In this document: positions 1-7,446 of the stretch, piece after piece
How positions within the stretch are numbered: the stretch's first letter is position 1
Layout of the letters: each line of letters starts with the position of its first letter
From: Sterolibacterium sp964500605
GTDB lineage: Bacteria; Pseudomonadota; Gammaproteobacteria; Burkholderiales; Rhodocyclaceae
Direction of reading: 5' to 3'
Length of the DNA: 12,919 bases
Assembly (NCBI GenBank): GCA_964500605.1
Contig: CAZCOS010000063.1
Span: 1 to 12,919 of the forward strand
Program-made: the position numbers and the translations under genes
The notes under the pieces: model-generated
Seen by the model: the letters and a program-made list of their open reading frames with translations, nothing else
Told to the model about the DNA's origin: nothing
The model's database searches: none

Positions 1-92
1 GGTGGTTTTTATGCGCGCTTTATTTTTTTGCGTCTGCTTTTGTGGGGTGGGATGCGAAATGATTCGAAAGGTTTGGGGTTGCGGGTGGCGTA

Positions 93-108
93 GGGAGGGG
101 GGGAAATG
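93..108 (+). promoter_or_regulatory. Strong ribosome binding site ahead of an out-of-frame ATG
   Basis: A purine-rich stretch (GGGAGGGGGGGAA, 93-105) stands directly before an ATG at 106. It is the only good Shine-Dalgarno sequence upstream of the macro-domain gene. The frame opened by this ATG ends at a TAG at 130-132 after eight codons. The macro-domain frame, which is open from position 63, has no ATG, GTG or TTG before 162. The site suggests that translation of the macro gene really began at 106 and that a frameshift now separates the two parts. The site itself is seen; its use is inferred. Confidence 0.5.
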
Positions 109-161
109 AATTTTTCAGGGGCGACGAAGTAGAAGGCGACATCCTGCTGAGCAGCGCGCAG

Positions 162-623
162 GTGATTGCACACGGAATCGCAACGCATGATCCATTCGAT
201 TCCGGGCTGGCTCTTGCCTTGCGCGAGCGGTTTCCAGCGATGGTGAAGGATTACCGTCATGCGATCCATGCCAAAGACCCCAAAACCGGCGAAGCTTGGG
301 TCTGGGGCGGAGTCAACGAGGACGGTTCAACGCGCGGCATCGTCAATCTGCTCACCCAGGGCATGCAAAGCCAGGATAAATCAGCCCGGCCGGTCAAAGC
401 CAAACTAGAAGATGTGAATCACACGCTGCGCGAACTGGCACGACTGGTGCGCGAGCAAGACTTCAAGAGCCTGGCACTGCCCCGTCTGGCAACCGGCGTA
501 GGCGGGCTAGACTGGGCCGACGTCAAACCGCTGATTCAACAACACCTTGGCAATCTGGGCATCCCCGTCTTGGTCTACGAGATTTATCGCAAAGACCAAA
601 AGGCAGACGAAAAACTGAGCTGA
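162..623 (+). CDS. Macro-domain (ADP-ribose-binding) protein, probably frameshifted near its start
   Basis: This is a single macro domain of about 155-170 residues. Macro domains bind ADP-ribose and often remove it from proteins or from ADP-ribose-1''-phosphate; the substrate here is unknown. The frame upstream of the GTG at 162 encodes the typical first strand GDILLSSAQ (138-161). It is followed by the first ligand loop (IAHG, DPFDSGLALAL) and, late in the protein, by the second loop (RLATGVGGLDW). The central insert (WVWGGVNEDG) and the C-terminal IPVLVYEIYRK also fit this subfamily. The GTG at 162 is the only available start in frame, but using it would remove the first strand, so it is unlikely to be the native start. 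One extra base in the T5 run (111-115) or the G4 run (118-121) would fuse an ATG with a strong ribosome binding site at 106 to this frame. The gene therefore may be a recent pseudogene, a slippage-controlled gene, or carry a sequencing error. No toxin partner is visible in the window. Confidence 0.75.
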   Translation: MIAHGIATHDPFDSGLALALRERFPAMVKDYRHAIHAKDPKTGEAWVWGGVNEDGSTRGIVNLLTQGMQSQDKSARPVKAKLEDVNHTLRELARLVREQDFKSLALPRLATGVGGLDWADVKPLIQQHLGNLGIPVLVYEIYRKDQKADEKLS

Positions 624-656
624 TCCAGGCTTCAAAAAATCCGAACCGCAAGCTCC

Positions 657-692
657 GTGGCCTGTTGCCGGTTTTTACTGGCAGCAGGCCAC
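657..692 (+). terminator. Long hairpin between convergent genes, probable terminator
   Basis: A 13-bp inverted repeat (GTGGCCTGTTGCC at 657-669 against GGCAGCAGGCCAC at 680-692, one G-U pair) encloses a 10-base loop that contains T5. It is followed on the plus strand by AATCTTTT, a weak T tract. It lies between the end of the macro-domain gene and the end of the convergent PstS-like gene, where a terminator serving one or both is expected. On the minus strand the next T run (T6) is about 20 nt beyond the stem, so termination in that direction is less certain. Confidence 0.6.
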
Positions 693-737
693 AATCTTTT
701 CAAGGTGCAGAAAATAATCGTCAGAACCTAAATTCCA

Positions 738-1199
738 TCAGAGCGGCCTGCCCAGTTCCATGACCACCTTCAGGTTTTTAGTGACTGCATCCCGTGGAAG
801 GTAGGCGATGGCCCCTTTGTTGGATGACACGATCTCGACGACTTCGCTCACACCGTCCGCCTGACGGGGCGGAGTCCCCTGGCCCGAGAAAACGACACGC
901 GCCCAATACGAATTGACTTCGGCCAATTCCTTGTTGATGAGCTCCCGATAAAAAGCCGCCTTGTAATTCCCACTGGCTGAACCCGGCATCTGGTCGATCG
1001 GCAAGGCCGTCACTCCCGAAGAAAGCTTTCGGGTTTTGCCCATAAAGATCGACACGACTTCATCACGCGTCATCTTCGAGACGCCACTTTCCGGGTTCAC
1101 CACAATGACCAGATCCCCTGCTGCCTGAACAGATAAACTCAAGGAGCTGAATCCCACCAGAAGGACGCCCGATGCAATCTTAAAAATTCTTCGATTCAT
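738..1199 (-). CDS. Short PstS-like periplasmic substrate-binding protein
   Basis: This 153-residue protein has a signal peptide (basic MNRRIFK, a hydrophobic core, cleavage likely after VQA at residue 26). It resembles the small single-domain 'phosphate ABC transporter substrate-binding' proteins (PBP-like superfamily). Typical pieces are SIFMGKTRKLSSG near residue 50, the YKAAFYREL segment, SYWARVVFSGQGTPPR in the middle, and SNKGAIAYLP near the end. Full PstS proteins are about twice this length, so ligand transport is doubtful; binding, sensing or a partner role is possible. The start is well supported by AGGAGGA at 1204-1210, just behind the stop of the upstream porin-like gene, 11 nt away. 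The two are surely co-transcribed. No pstCAB permease or ATPase genes are nearby. Confidence 0.75.
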   Translation of the reverse strand: MNRRIFKIASGVLLVGFSSLSLSVQAAGDLVIVVNPESGVSKMTRDEVVSIFMGKTRKLSSGVTALPIDQMPGSASGNYKAAFYRELINKELAEVNSYWARVVFSGQGTPPRQADGVSEVVEIVSSNKGAIAYLPRDAVTKNLKVVMELGRPL

Positions 1200-1210
1200 C
1201 TCGTCCTCCT

Positions 1211-2605
1211 TCAGAAATAGAAATCAAGGGTAGCCGTATAAACGGTGGCCTTCCGATCCCAATCCACGGGAACAACCGGCCAAAGCAGCGGAGGTGCACA
1301 AGCTGGATAAGAACTGGTCATGGGAAGGCTGACCGGTGAACAATTTTTGTTCTGTATCCGATCGACTTGAAACTTCACTGCCCAGTTTGGTGAAAGATCG
1401 TATCTTGCACCCAAGGAAAGGGTTGTTTGCGTAATCGTTGGAGAAGAAAGGGAAAACCGAGCAATACTCGACAGGAAAGGCGAAGCACCCTGGCTGGCCA
1501 TTACATCGGGCAGATCACTGCTCTTCGTGCGGATCGCTGACCAAGACAGATAAGGGGTCAACTTGTCAAAGCGATATCCAGCCAGGACATAACCCGTGTT
1601 GTAGTTGGGAACCAGCAAGGCATTGGAACGCATATTGCCCAATGAGGCATGAAGCTGAAAGGGGCCGTCTTCATAGCTGGCATTGAGTGACTTGAAGGTC
1701 ACTTTCTTGCCAGCCAAGCCCATGCCTTCCCGAAAGCGGCTGAGCGTGGTGACCAGTGCCGAATTGTTCAGTGCGTTAGCCTGGGCGATTTCTCCCTGAA
1801 TCATCGCTCCCAGATTGACGCCTGCCATCGGGTAATCCTTGTTCAGTGCGGACTGAGAGCCCCCCAAACGGAAAGTCCAGTGCATGTCCTGATACTCAAC
1901 AAAAGCCCCCTTGATTCGGGAGCCACTCATATCCTGAACCACGTTGGCCGGAGGCATGGAAATCCCGCCCGCCCAGTCCCGCTGCCCCTGAAGGGAGCTG
2001 ACCCGTGTACGGGTCAATCCCCCGTAGGTTTTGAAGCGAACCTGCCCTCGGCCCAGATTCGTTTTAATGATGAGGTCGCCGCCATCCTCGTAGGGATAAA
2101 GCAGCGTCCCGAAAAATTCGATGGGCGGTCTGACCCACAAATAGGAAAAGCCGACCTCCCGCGTATCGGCCCCTGGGTAAATATCGTAGCCCACGCGTCC
2201 GATCCGCGCTTCAATGTGATCGTTGAACACATATTTAAGGAAAGCCCAGGTGACTTCGGGCTCGAACTCATTGGTCTGACGATACTTTGACACAATTTGT
2301 ACCACGCCTTCGAGGTTCTCTGTCCAGGACAAATTCCCCTGAAAACCCAAGCGCGTGTCTTGCGCCCAGGACAAGCCCCTGTTGTCAGCACCATGGGGCT
2401 GAGTGATATCGCGGACGAAAGCACCGCCACCGGCACTGGCGTGTGTTACCCCTAGAGTACCAAAAAGACTGGCTGTAGCGGGCGGTGTCATCGACGTCTC
2501 AACGTCGACGGCAAAGGCAGAAGCGGCACTCCACGACAGGGCCAGACCGGCCACCAGAAAAGATCGCCGCAACGTGACAGCGCATCGTTGATGAAAACTT
2601 CGCAT
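1211..2605 (-). CDS. Porin-like outer-membrane beta-barrel protein
   Basis: A protein of about 464 residues with an N-terminal signal peptide: arginine-rich start, hydrophobic VAGLALSW, cleavage near SAASAFA. The body alternates short strands rich in aromatic and glycine residues, for example RLGFQGNLSW, EARIGRVGYDIYPGAD and VRFKTYGGLTR. It ends in TATLDFYF, with the terminal aromatic residue read by the BAM assembly machinery. These features fit a Gram-negative porin-like channel; the substrate is not evident. The start at 2605 is chosen because GGGGG lies a few bases upstream and the signal peptide then has normal length. An ATG at 2641 and a TTG at 2647 in the same frame are alternatives. 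The gene sits between msbA and the PstS-like gene and probably forms a functional pair with the latter, which suggests uptake or sensing of an anion such as phosphate (inference). Confidence 0.72.
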   Translation of the reverse strand: MRSFHQRCAVTLRRSFLVAGLALSWSAASAFAVDVETSMTPPATASLFGTLGVTHASAGGGAFVRDITQPHGADNRGLSWAQDTRLGFQGNLSWTENLEGVVQIVSKYRQTNEFEPEVTWAFLKYVFNDHIEARIGRVGYDIYPGADTREVGFSYLWVRPPIEFFGTLLYPYEDGGDLIIKTNLGRGQVRFKTYGGLTRTRVSSLQGQRDWAGGISMPPANVVQDMSGSRIKGAFVEYQDMHWTFRLGGSQSALNKDYPMAGVNLGAMIQGEIAQANALNNSALVTTLSRFREGMGLAGKKVTFKSLNASYEDGPFQLHASLGNMRSNALLVPNYNTGYVLAGYRFDKLTPYLSWSAIRTKSSDLPDVMASQGASPFLSSIARFSLSSPTITQTTLSLGARYDLSPNWAVKFQVDRIQNKNCSPVSLPMTSSYPACAPPLLWPVVPVDWDRKATVYTATLDFYF

Positions 2606-2676
2606 AACACCCCCAAGTTCAGTCCTGCCTCGAATACGCATTTTCAATACCCACGCATTATGACGAAATTCTTCGC

Positions 2677-4455
2677 TTATTCCTTCGATTCTTCAACCTT
2701 TGATACCGCCTCGAATTGCAGACGATAGAGGTGACTGTACAGACCGCCCATGGCCAGCAGTTCGGCGTGTCGGCCTTCTTCGATGATCTGCCCCTTGTCG
2801 AGCACGAGGATGCGGTCGGCGTGTTCGACGGTGGAAAGGCGATGCGCAATCACGAGTGTGGTTCGGCCCTGCATCAGACTTTCCAGCGCAGATTGAATCT
2901 GCCGTTCGGATTCGGTATCGAGTGCAGAAGTAGCCTCGTCGAGAATGAGGATGGGGGCGTTTTTCAGAAATGCACGGGCGATGGCCAGACGCTGACGTTG
3001 TCCACCGGAGAGTTTGACCCCGTTTTCGCCCACCACGGTCTGCAAGCCCTGCGGCATCTGGCGAATGAAGTCCCAGGCATTGGCCGCCCGGGCGGCGGTA
3101 ATGATTTCCAGCTCGGTCGCCCCGGCGGCACTACCGTAGGCAATATTGGCCGCGACAGTATCGTTGAACAATACAACATCCTGACTGACCAGCGCGATAG
3201 CCGCTCGCAAACTTTCCAGCGTGAGCGTCTGCGTATCGTGACCATCGATGAGAACCCGCCCTTGCGCCACGTTGTAAAAACGCGGTAGAAGAGTCGCCAG
3301 TGTCGTCTTGCCGCTGCCCGAAGGTCCCACCAGGGCCACGGTCTTTCCGGCTGGAAGCGTCAAGGAAACCGATTGCAGAGCCGAACGAGCCGCCCCTTCG
3401 TAAGAAAAACCGACGCGGTCGAAAACGATTTCATGATTACGTCCCTTCGGCAACACCTGCGTCCCTCGGTCCTCTTCAGGAATCTGATCCAGCAGGGCAA
3501 AGATGTTTTCGGCTGAAGTCAGCCCACGTTGCAAGGGCGCATTGACTTCCGTGAGCCGCTTGACCGGCGCTAACAGCATCAACATGGCGGTCATGAAGGA
3601 AACGAAACCGCCAACCGTCACATTGTTCTGCGAGGAATTGAGCAGGGCAACATAAATGATGACCGCCAGGGCCGTAGCCGAAGCCACCTGCGTTAGCGGC
3701 ACAGTCGCTGAAGCCGCCATGGATTCGCGCATCGCCGCCACACGGAATTCATTGCCGACCTCCTCGAAACGCTGGGCCTCGTACCGCTGCCCGCCAAAAA
3801 CCTTCACGACCTTGTGCGCCCCGATGGTTTCTTCGAGGATGTGCGAAATCTGTGCCATGGCGTCATACCCGCGCCGAGTCGCCGCACGCAGCCGTTTGCC
3901 AAATTTGCGCACCACTCCCACGATCAGCGGCCCGACCGACAGGGCGATCAAGGTCAGCTTCCAGTCGAAATAGAGCATGTAGCAAAGCAACCCCGTTACC
4001 GTCAGCGTATCCCGCACCAGGGCCGTCAGCACCGTGGTTGCCGCGCTAGTGAAATCTGTGACGCCATAGGTCACGCGGGAAATGAGCACGCCCGAAGACT
4101 GGTCATCGTAAAAACGGGTAGGCAAAGACAATAGCCGGTCAAACATCTGACGACGCAAATCCATGATAAGGCGATTGGTCACCCAGGCCATGGCATAAGA
4201 AGTGAAGTAGGTCAGACACCCCCGCACCACGAAAATGGCAATCAAAGCCAGGGGAATCAGATACAAATCACTCCGGTTGCCCGGCACGAAACCCTTGTCG
4301 AGCAAAGGCTTCATCAGGGCTGGAAACAGGGGTTCGGTCAATGCGGTCAACGCCATGCCGAGAATGGCCAAGGCAAAGACCTTGCGATAAGGGTGAACGT
4401 AACTCAGCAAACGAAAATAAATCGCACGATTGCTGGTGGAATCAGAAAAAGACAT
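2677..4455 (-). CDS. msbA: Lipid A export ABC transporter, permease/ATPase MsbA
   Basis: MsbA flips the lipid A-core precursor of lipopolysaccharide across the inner membrane using ATP. The 592-residue product has the usual half-transporter layout, with six membrane helices in about residues 1-310 followed by a nucleotide-binding domain. Walker A is GPSGSGKT with Lys383, almost the same position as in the E. coli protein. The ABC signature LSGGQRQR, Walker B ILILDEATSALD, and the H-loop in VIAHRLST are all intact. The transmembrane part carries MsbA-like segments such as LMKPLLDKGF, RFYDDQSSGVLISR and NAPLQRG. The start at 4455 aligns with known MsbA N-termini; an ATG at 4476 and a TTG at 4488 are in frame but lack better ribosome binding sites. 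The gene lies about 115 nt after the aldehyde dehydrogenase and about 70 nt before the porin-like gene, all on the same strand. Loss of MsbA is normally lethal, so intact motifs are expected. Confidence 0.95.
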   Translation of the reverse strand: MSFSDSTSNRAIYFRLLSYVHPYRKVFALAILGMALTALTEPLFPALMKPLLDKGFVPGNRSDLYLIPLALIAIFVVRGCLTYFTSYAMAWVTNRLIMDLRRQMFDRLLSLPTRFYDDQSSGVLISRVTYGVTDFTSAATTVLTALVRDTLTVTGLLCYMLYFDWKLTLIALSVGPLIVGVVRKFGKRLRAATRRGYDAMAQISHILEETIGAHKVVKVFGGQRYEAQRFEEVGNEFRVAAMRESMAASATVPLTQVASATALAVIIYVALLNSSQNNVTVGGFVSFMTAMLMLLAPVKRLTEVNAPLQRGLTSAENIFALLDQIPEEDRGTQVLPKGRNHEIVFDRVGFSYEGAARSALQSVSLTLPAGKTVALVGPSGSGKTTLATLLPRFYNVAQGRVLIDGHDTQTLTLESLRAAIALVSQDVVLFNDTVAANIAYGSAAGATELEIITAARAANAWDFIRQMPQGLQTVVGENGVKLSGGQRQRLAIARAFLKNAPILILDEATSALDTESERQIQSALESLMQGRTTLVIAHRLSTVEHADRILVLDKGQIIEEGRHAELLAMGGLYSHLYRLQFEAVSKVEESKE

Positions 4456-4557
4456 GGTCAAGAACCGGAAGGGCATGAAAGAGCCCAAGACAGGGCCATC
4501 GGATCAGCAGGAGATTATGTCACGCCCCACAACAGACTCAGGTTGAAGGTTCAAAGC

Positions 4558-4580
4558 TCAAGATTCAAGATTCAAGATTC
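4558..4580. repeat. Three tandem heptamers TCAAGAT across a stop codon
   Basis: TCAAGAT occurs three times in perfect tandem at 4558-4564, 4565-4571 and 4572-4578, flanked by degenerate copies (ttcaaag before, ttcgaag after). The third copy contains the TGA stop of the minus-strand aldehyde dehydrogenase (4572-4574). The rest lies in the gap before msbA. A 7-bp unit is prone to slippage, and a changed copy number would alter the spacer and could alter the last residues of the enzyme. Confidence 0.85.
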
Positions 4581-6110
4581 GAAGCGCACACCTTGCGCCA
4601 ACGGGAGTTTCTGGCCGTAGTTGATCGTATTGGTGGAACGTCGCATATAGTTCTTCCAGGCATCCGATCCACTTTCACGGCCGCCGCCGGTGTCTTTTTC
4701 ACCACCAAACGCCCCGCCGATCTCCGCACCGGAAGTACCAATATTGATGTTGGCGATGCCACAATCCGAACCAGCAACACCGAGAAACTGCTCTGCTTCA
4801 CGCAGATCCCGGGTAAACAAGGCGGAGGACAAGCCCTGCGCCACGCCATTATTGAGTGCGATGGCCTCGTCCAAATCCTGATAGGTCAAAACAAACAGGA
4901 TGGGCGCGAAAGTCTCTTCCATCAAAACAGGAATCGGCCGCGTGCAGACCACCAGCGCAGGACGCACATAAAAACCCTCGGGCACCCCCTGCGTGATCCG
5001 CTCGCCGCCCTCCACGCTGATTGCCCCCTGCTCCGCCGCCATGCGCAAGGTGTGCTGCATGCGCACAAAGGCCGCCTCACCAATCAACGGCCCCATCAAC
5101 ACCTCTTCTTCACGCGGATCGCCAATCCGGAGGCTGGCATAGGCCGCACGCAAACGAGCCAACAGGCTATCCAGCAAGGAAGCATGAACGATCAGGCGAC
5201 GCAGGGAAGTGCAGCGTTGCCCGGCTGTGCCCACCGCCGAAAAGACAATGGCGCGAACAGCCAGATCCAGGTCTGCACTGGGGGCGCAGATCAGTGCGTT
5301 ATTTCCACCCAGCTCCAGAAGCGAGCGTCCCAGCCGCGCCGCCACGCGCGCGGCCACATCGCGGCCCATCTCGCAAGAACCCGTTGCAGACAGCAGCGCG
5401 ATGCGCCGATCCTCAGCCATTCGTTGCCCCACTTCGCGTCCACCGAAAGCAAGGGCAGCAATATCGGCCGGAAAGTCCGGAAACTCCTGAAGTGTCTCCT
5501 GCAAAAGCAGATGAAGGGCACGGGCACAATTCGGTGTCTGGACAGCAGGTTTCCACAGCACCGCATTGCCGCAAACCAAAGCCAGACAGGCATTCCACGC
5601 CCAGACCGCCATCGGGAAATTGAAGGCCGTGATGACGCCCACAACGCCCAGCGGGTGCCATTGCTCCATCATCCGGTGTTCCGGACGCTCGCTGACAATG
5701 GTCAAACCATGTAATTGCCGCGAAAGCCCCACCGCGAAATCGCAAAGATCGATAACCTCCTGCACCTCACCCTGTGCTTCGGAAGCAATCTTGCCCACTT
5801 CCAGCATGATCAGGGCCGCCAGTTCATCGCGTTTTGCCTCGACGCGCGCGCCAAAACGCTTGATGAATTGCCCGCGACGCGGTGCAGGAATCAACCGGAA
5901 ACGTGATTGCGCCACAATCAGACGATGCATCACCTCCTCATGCGCTTCAAGCGAAAGCGTACTCACCCCCGGCAACAGGGCACCATCGATGGGTGAAATG
6001 ACGCGCATCACCGCACCATCCTGCGGAAAACGATCCAAACCCACCCATCCCGAAACAGCCCCTTCTTCAGCCGCACATTGAATTTGTGGCGGAATACTGA
6101 ATGCACTCAT
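4572..6110 (-). CDS. amaB: Alpha-aminoadipate semialdehyde / piperideine-6-carboxylate dehydrogenase (ALDH7 type)
   Basis: This NAD-dependent aldehyde dehydrogenase of the antiquitin (ALDH7A1) family would oxidise alpha-aminoadipate semialdehyde, in equilibrium with piperideine-6-carboxylate, to 2-aminoadipate in lysine and pipecolate breakdown. The 512-residue product has Asn164 in TAFNFP, general base Glu266 in LLELGGNNA, and catalytic Cys300 in AGQRCTSLRR. The preceding Arg299 corresponds to the substrate-carboxylate-binding arginine of human antiquitin. The C-terminal segment FGGEKDTGGGRESGSDAW followed by YMRRSTNTINY is diagnostic for the subfamily. The start at 6110 is fixed by GGAGGA at 6115-6120, which lies right after the stop codon of the upstream saccharopine-dehydrogenase-family gene. 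In-frame codons further upstream would overlap that gene. The two form a catabolic pair. The stop codon sits inside a heptamer tandem repeat. Confidence 0.9.
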   Translation of the reverse strand: MSAFSIPPQIQCAAEEGAVSGWVGLDRFPQDGAVMRVISPIDGALLPGVSTLSLEAHEEVMHRLIVAQSRFRLIPAPRRGQFIKRFGARVEAKRDELAALIMLEVGKIASEAQGEVQEVIDLCDFAVGLSRQLHGLTIVSERPEHRMMEQWHPLGVVGVITAFNFPMAVWAWNACLALVCGNAVLWKPAVQTPNCARALHLLLQETLQEFPDFPADIAALAFGGREVGQRMAEDRRIALLSATGSCEMGRDVAARVAARLGRSLLELGGNNALICAPSADLDLAVRAIVFSAVGTAGQRCTSLRRLIVHASLLDSLLARLRAAYASLRIGDPREEEVLMGPLIGEAAFVRMQHTLRMAAEQGAISVEGGERITQGVPEGFYVRPALVVCTRPIPVLMEETFAPILFVLTYQDLDEAIALNNGVAQGLSSALFTRDLREAEQFLGVAGSDCGIANINIGTSGAEIGGAFGGEKDTGGGRESGSDAWKNYMRRSTNTINYGQKLPLAQGVRFES

Positions 6111-6120
6111 GATTTCCTCC

Positions 6121-7266
6121 TCAACGCACAGCTGCCTTGAAAACTTCGGCAAACGGGCTGCTCATGAAGGTTTCCAACGGAATATCCTCCTGCCGGACAA
6201 AGCCGCGCGGCGCGAGCATCTCGTTGAAATACAGATCAACGACCGTTGCAGCCGAAAGCGAGGTGGTTTTCTGGATCGCGCTCCACCGTGCCTCCTTGTC
6301 CGACCCTTCGGACAAGCCAGTCAGCCCCGGAACAAGCCCGTGATAAACCTTACGCACCTCGGTTTCGTTCATCAACTTGCCATCAATGATGCCGCTGGCA
6401 ACCACAAGAATCAGCACAATGTCCTGACGTGTCCCTGCCACGGAAGATTCGAAAATCTGTTGCAGCATCGCCCGGCGTTCCCCCACTTCGCCCAGTCGCA
6501 ATTCATTAATCAGAAAATGCATGAGCCGACAATGACCGGGATAACGGATCGTCTTGTAATTGAGATCACGCACCTGCGGATGCTGCTTCTTCAGGCTTTC
6601 GCAAAGTGTCCCCAACCCGCCGGAGGTATTAAAGGCCTCGTATTCAAGCCCATCCAGCGAAAAAGTCTCCAGCCCCTCAAGCGGTAGAACCTCAATGGAT
6701 TTTCCGTCGCGTATCGCCTCGCAGGGATTGCAATACTCGTTGATGAGACCTTCTGTTGACCAGGTCAGGTTGTACATCAACTGATTACTGGGAAACTCGG
6801 GCAAAGCTCCCACGCGCAGCTTCAGCGCATGGAGCGTATCAAACCGCCGGGCCACGCTATGACCAAGGATGCTGATGAATCCGGGAGCCAGGCCACATTG
6901 CGGCATGAAAATCTGCGCCTTGCCTGCATCCTGCGAAAGCTTCCGGATGTGCCTTGTCGTCTCGACGTCTTCGGTCAGATCAAAATAACTGATCCCCGAC
7001 TTCAGCGCACACTCCGCAATCCGCTTGTTCTGGTGAAACGAGCAGGCCGAAAGCACGGCCTGTGCAGACTTCATGATTCTGAGCAATGCAGGACGGTCTT
7101 CGACATCCACCACCGCCGTCCGCAGCCCGCTCTGCACTGGCAAACCTTCCAGCGCGGCGGGAAACTTGTCCGCCAGGGTAATCTCGTAACGCCCACAAGC
7201 CGCCAATGCCTGCGCAATACAACGGCCAATCCGTCCCGCCCCCAGAATCAATATGCGCTGTCCCAT
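6121..7266 (-). CDS. Saccharopine dehydrogenase family protein (lysine catabolism)
   Basis: A 381-residue soluble oxidoreductase with an N-terminal Rossmann fold (ILILGAGRIGR, G9-x-G11-x-x-G14). The catalytic domain has family segments such as CGLAPGFISILGH, LRVGALPEFPSNQ, TWSTEGLINEY and FNTSGGLGTL. Members convert saccharopine to alpha-aminoadipate semialdehyde plus glutamate; the related lysine 6-dehydrogenases make the same semialdehyde directly from lysine. The next gene, 10 nt downstream, oxidises exactly that semialdehyde, which makes a lysine-degrading operon likely. No lysine-ketoglutarate reductase gene is in the window, so direct lysine deamination must be kept open. The start at 7266 is chosen because GGAAGGAGAG lies just upstream and the Rossmann motif then begins at residue 5. 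In-frame codons as far as 7362 would add an unrelated tail. Confidence 0.83.
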   Translation of the reverse strand: MGQRILILGAGRIGRCIAQALAACGRYEITLADKFPAALEGLPVQSGLRTAVVDVEDRPALLRIMKSAQAVLSACSFHQNKRIAECALKSGISYFDLTEDVETTRHIRKLSQDAGKAQIFMPQCGLAPGFISILGHSVARRFDTLHALKLRVGALPEFPSNQLMYNLTWSTEGLINEYCNPCEAIRDGKSIEVLPLEGLETFSLDGLEYEAFNTSGGLGTLCESLKKQHPQVRDLNYKTIRYPGHCRLMHFLINELRLGEVGERRAMLQQIFESSVAGTRQDIVLILVVASGIIDGKLMNETEVRKVYHGLVPGLTGLSEGSDKEARWSAIQKTTSLSAATVVDLYFNEMLAPRGFVRQEDIPLETFMSSPFAEVFKAAVR

Positions 7267-7319
7267 GACGCTCTCCTTCCGGATGATGCAAATCGGTGAC
7301 AACTCCTTGCGGCGACACA

Positions 7320-7347
7320 AGCATATCAACACAAAACAGAACATCAA
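7320..7347 (-). promoter_or_regulatory. Possible sigma70 promoter for the lysine catabolic pair
   Basis: Read on the minus strand, TTGATG (7342-7347) and TATGCT (7320-7325) are separated by 16 bp. Each matches the sigma70 consensus at four of six positions. This would give a leader of about 45-50 nt before the ATG at 7266. The match is moderate and could be chance. Confidence 0.35.
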
Positions 7348-7380
7348 ACCACTTCTAGCCACACCGCAATGGAAACCACC

Positions 7381-7409
7381 TTGCCGGAATCTTTCTCAAA
7401 GATGATAAT
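7381..7409 (+). promoter_or_regulatory. Probable sigma70 promoter for the aromatic-CoA operon
   Basis: TTGCCG (7381-7386) and GATAAT (7404-7409) are separated by the ideal 17 bp, matching consensus at four and five of six positions. Transcription would begin near 7416 and give a leader of about 115 nt before the ATG at 7531. That leader would contain the palindrome at 7452-7470 and the 9-mer repeats. The MarR protein encoded in the operon is the obvious candidate regulator, but no convincing MarR operator was recognised. Confidence 0.5.
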
Positions 7410-7446
7410 TTAAGTCTGAAAATTCGCAGTCGCCGCAAATCATGAC

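Noticed and set aside
162..623. DarTG-type toxin-antitoxin system around the macro domain
   Set aside because: No DarT-like ADP-ribosyltransferase gene is found on either side, and the domain lacks the extra C-terminal region of DarG.
1880..2290. A plus-strand open frame of 136 codons opposite the porin-like gene
   Set aside because: No homology recognised and no Shine-Dalgarno sequence. The porin frame has a signal peptide and a terminal aromatic residue.
2606..2676. Possible PhoB box before the porin-like gene
   Set aside because: Only a fragment like GTCATAA is present on the minus strand. The second half-site with the 11-bp spacing is missing.
4593..5714. A 373-codon open frame on the plus strand opposite the aldehyde dehydrogenase
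   Set aside because: Its product has no recognisable motif and is low-complexity. It lies entirely antisense to a gene with intact catalytic motifs, so it is a by-product of GC-biased codon use.
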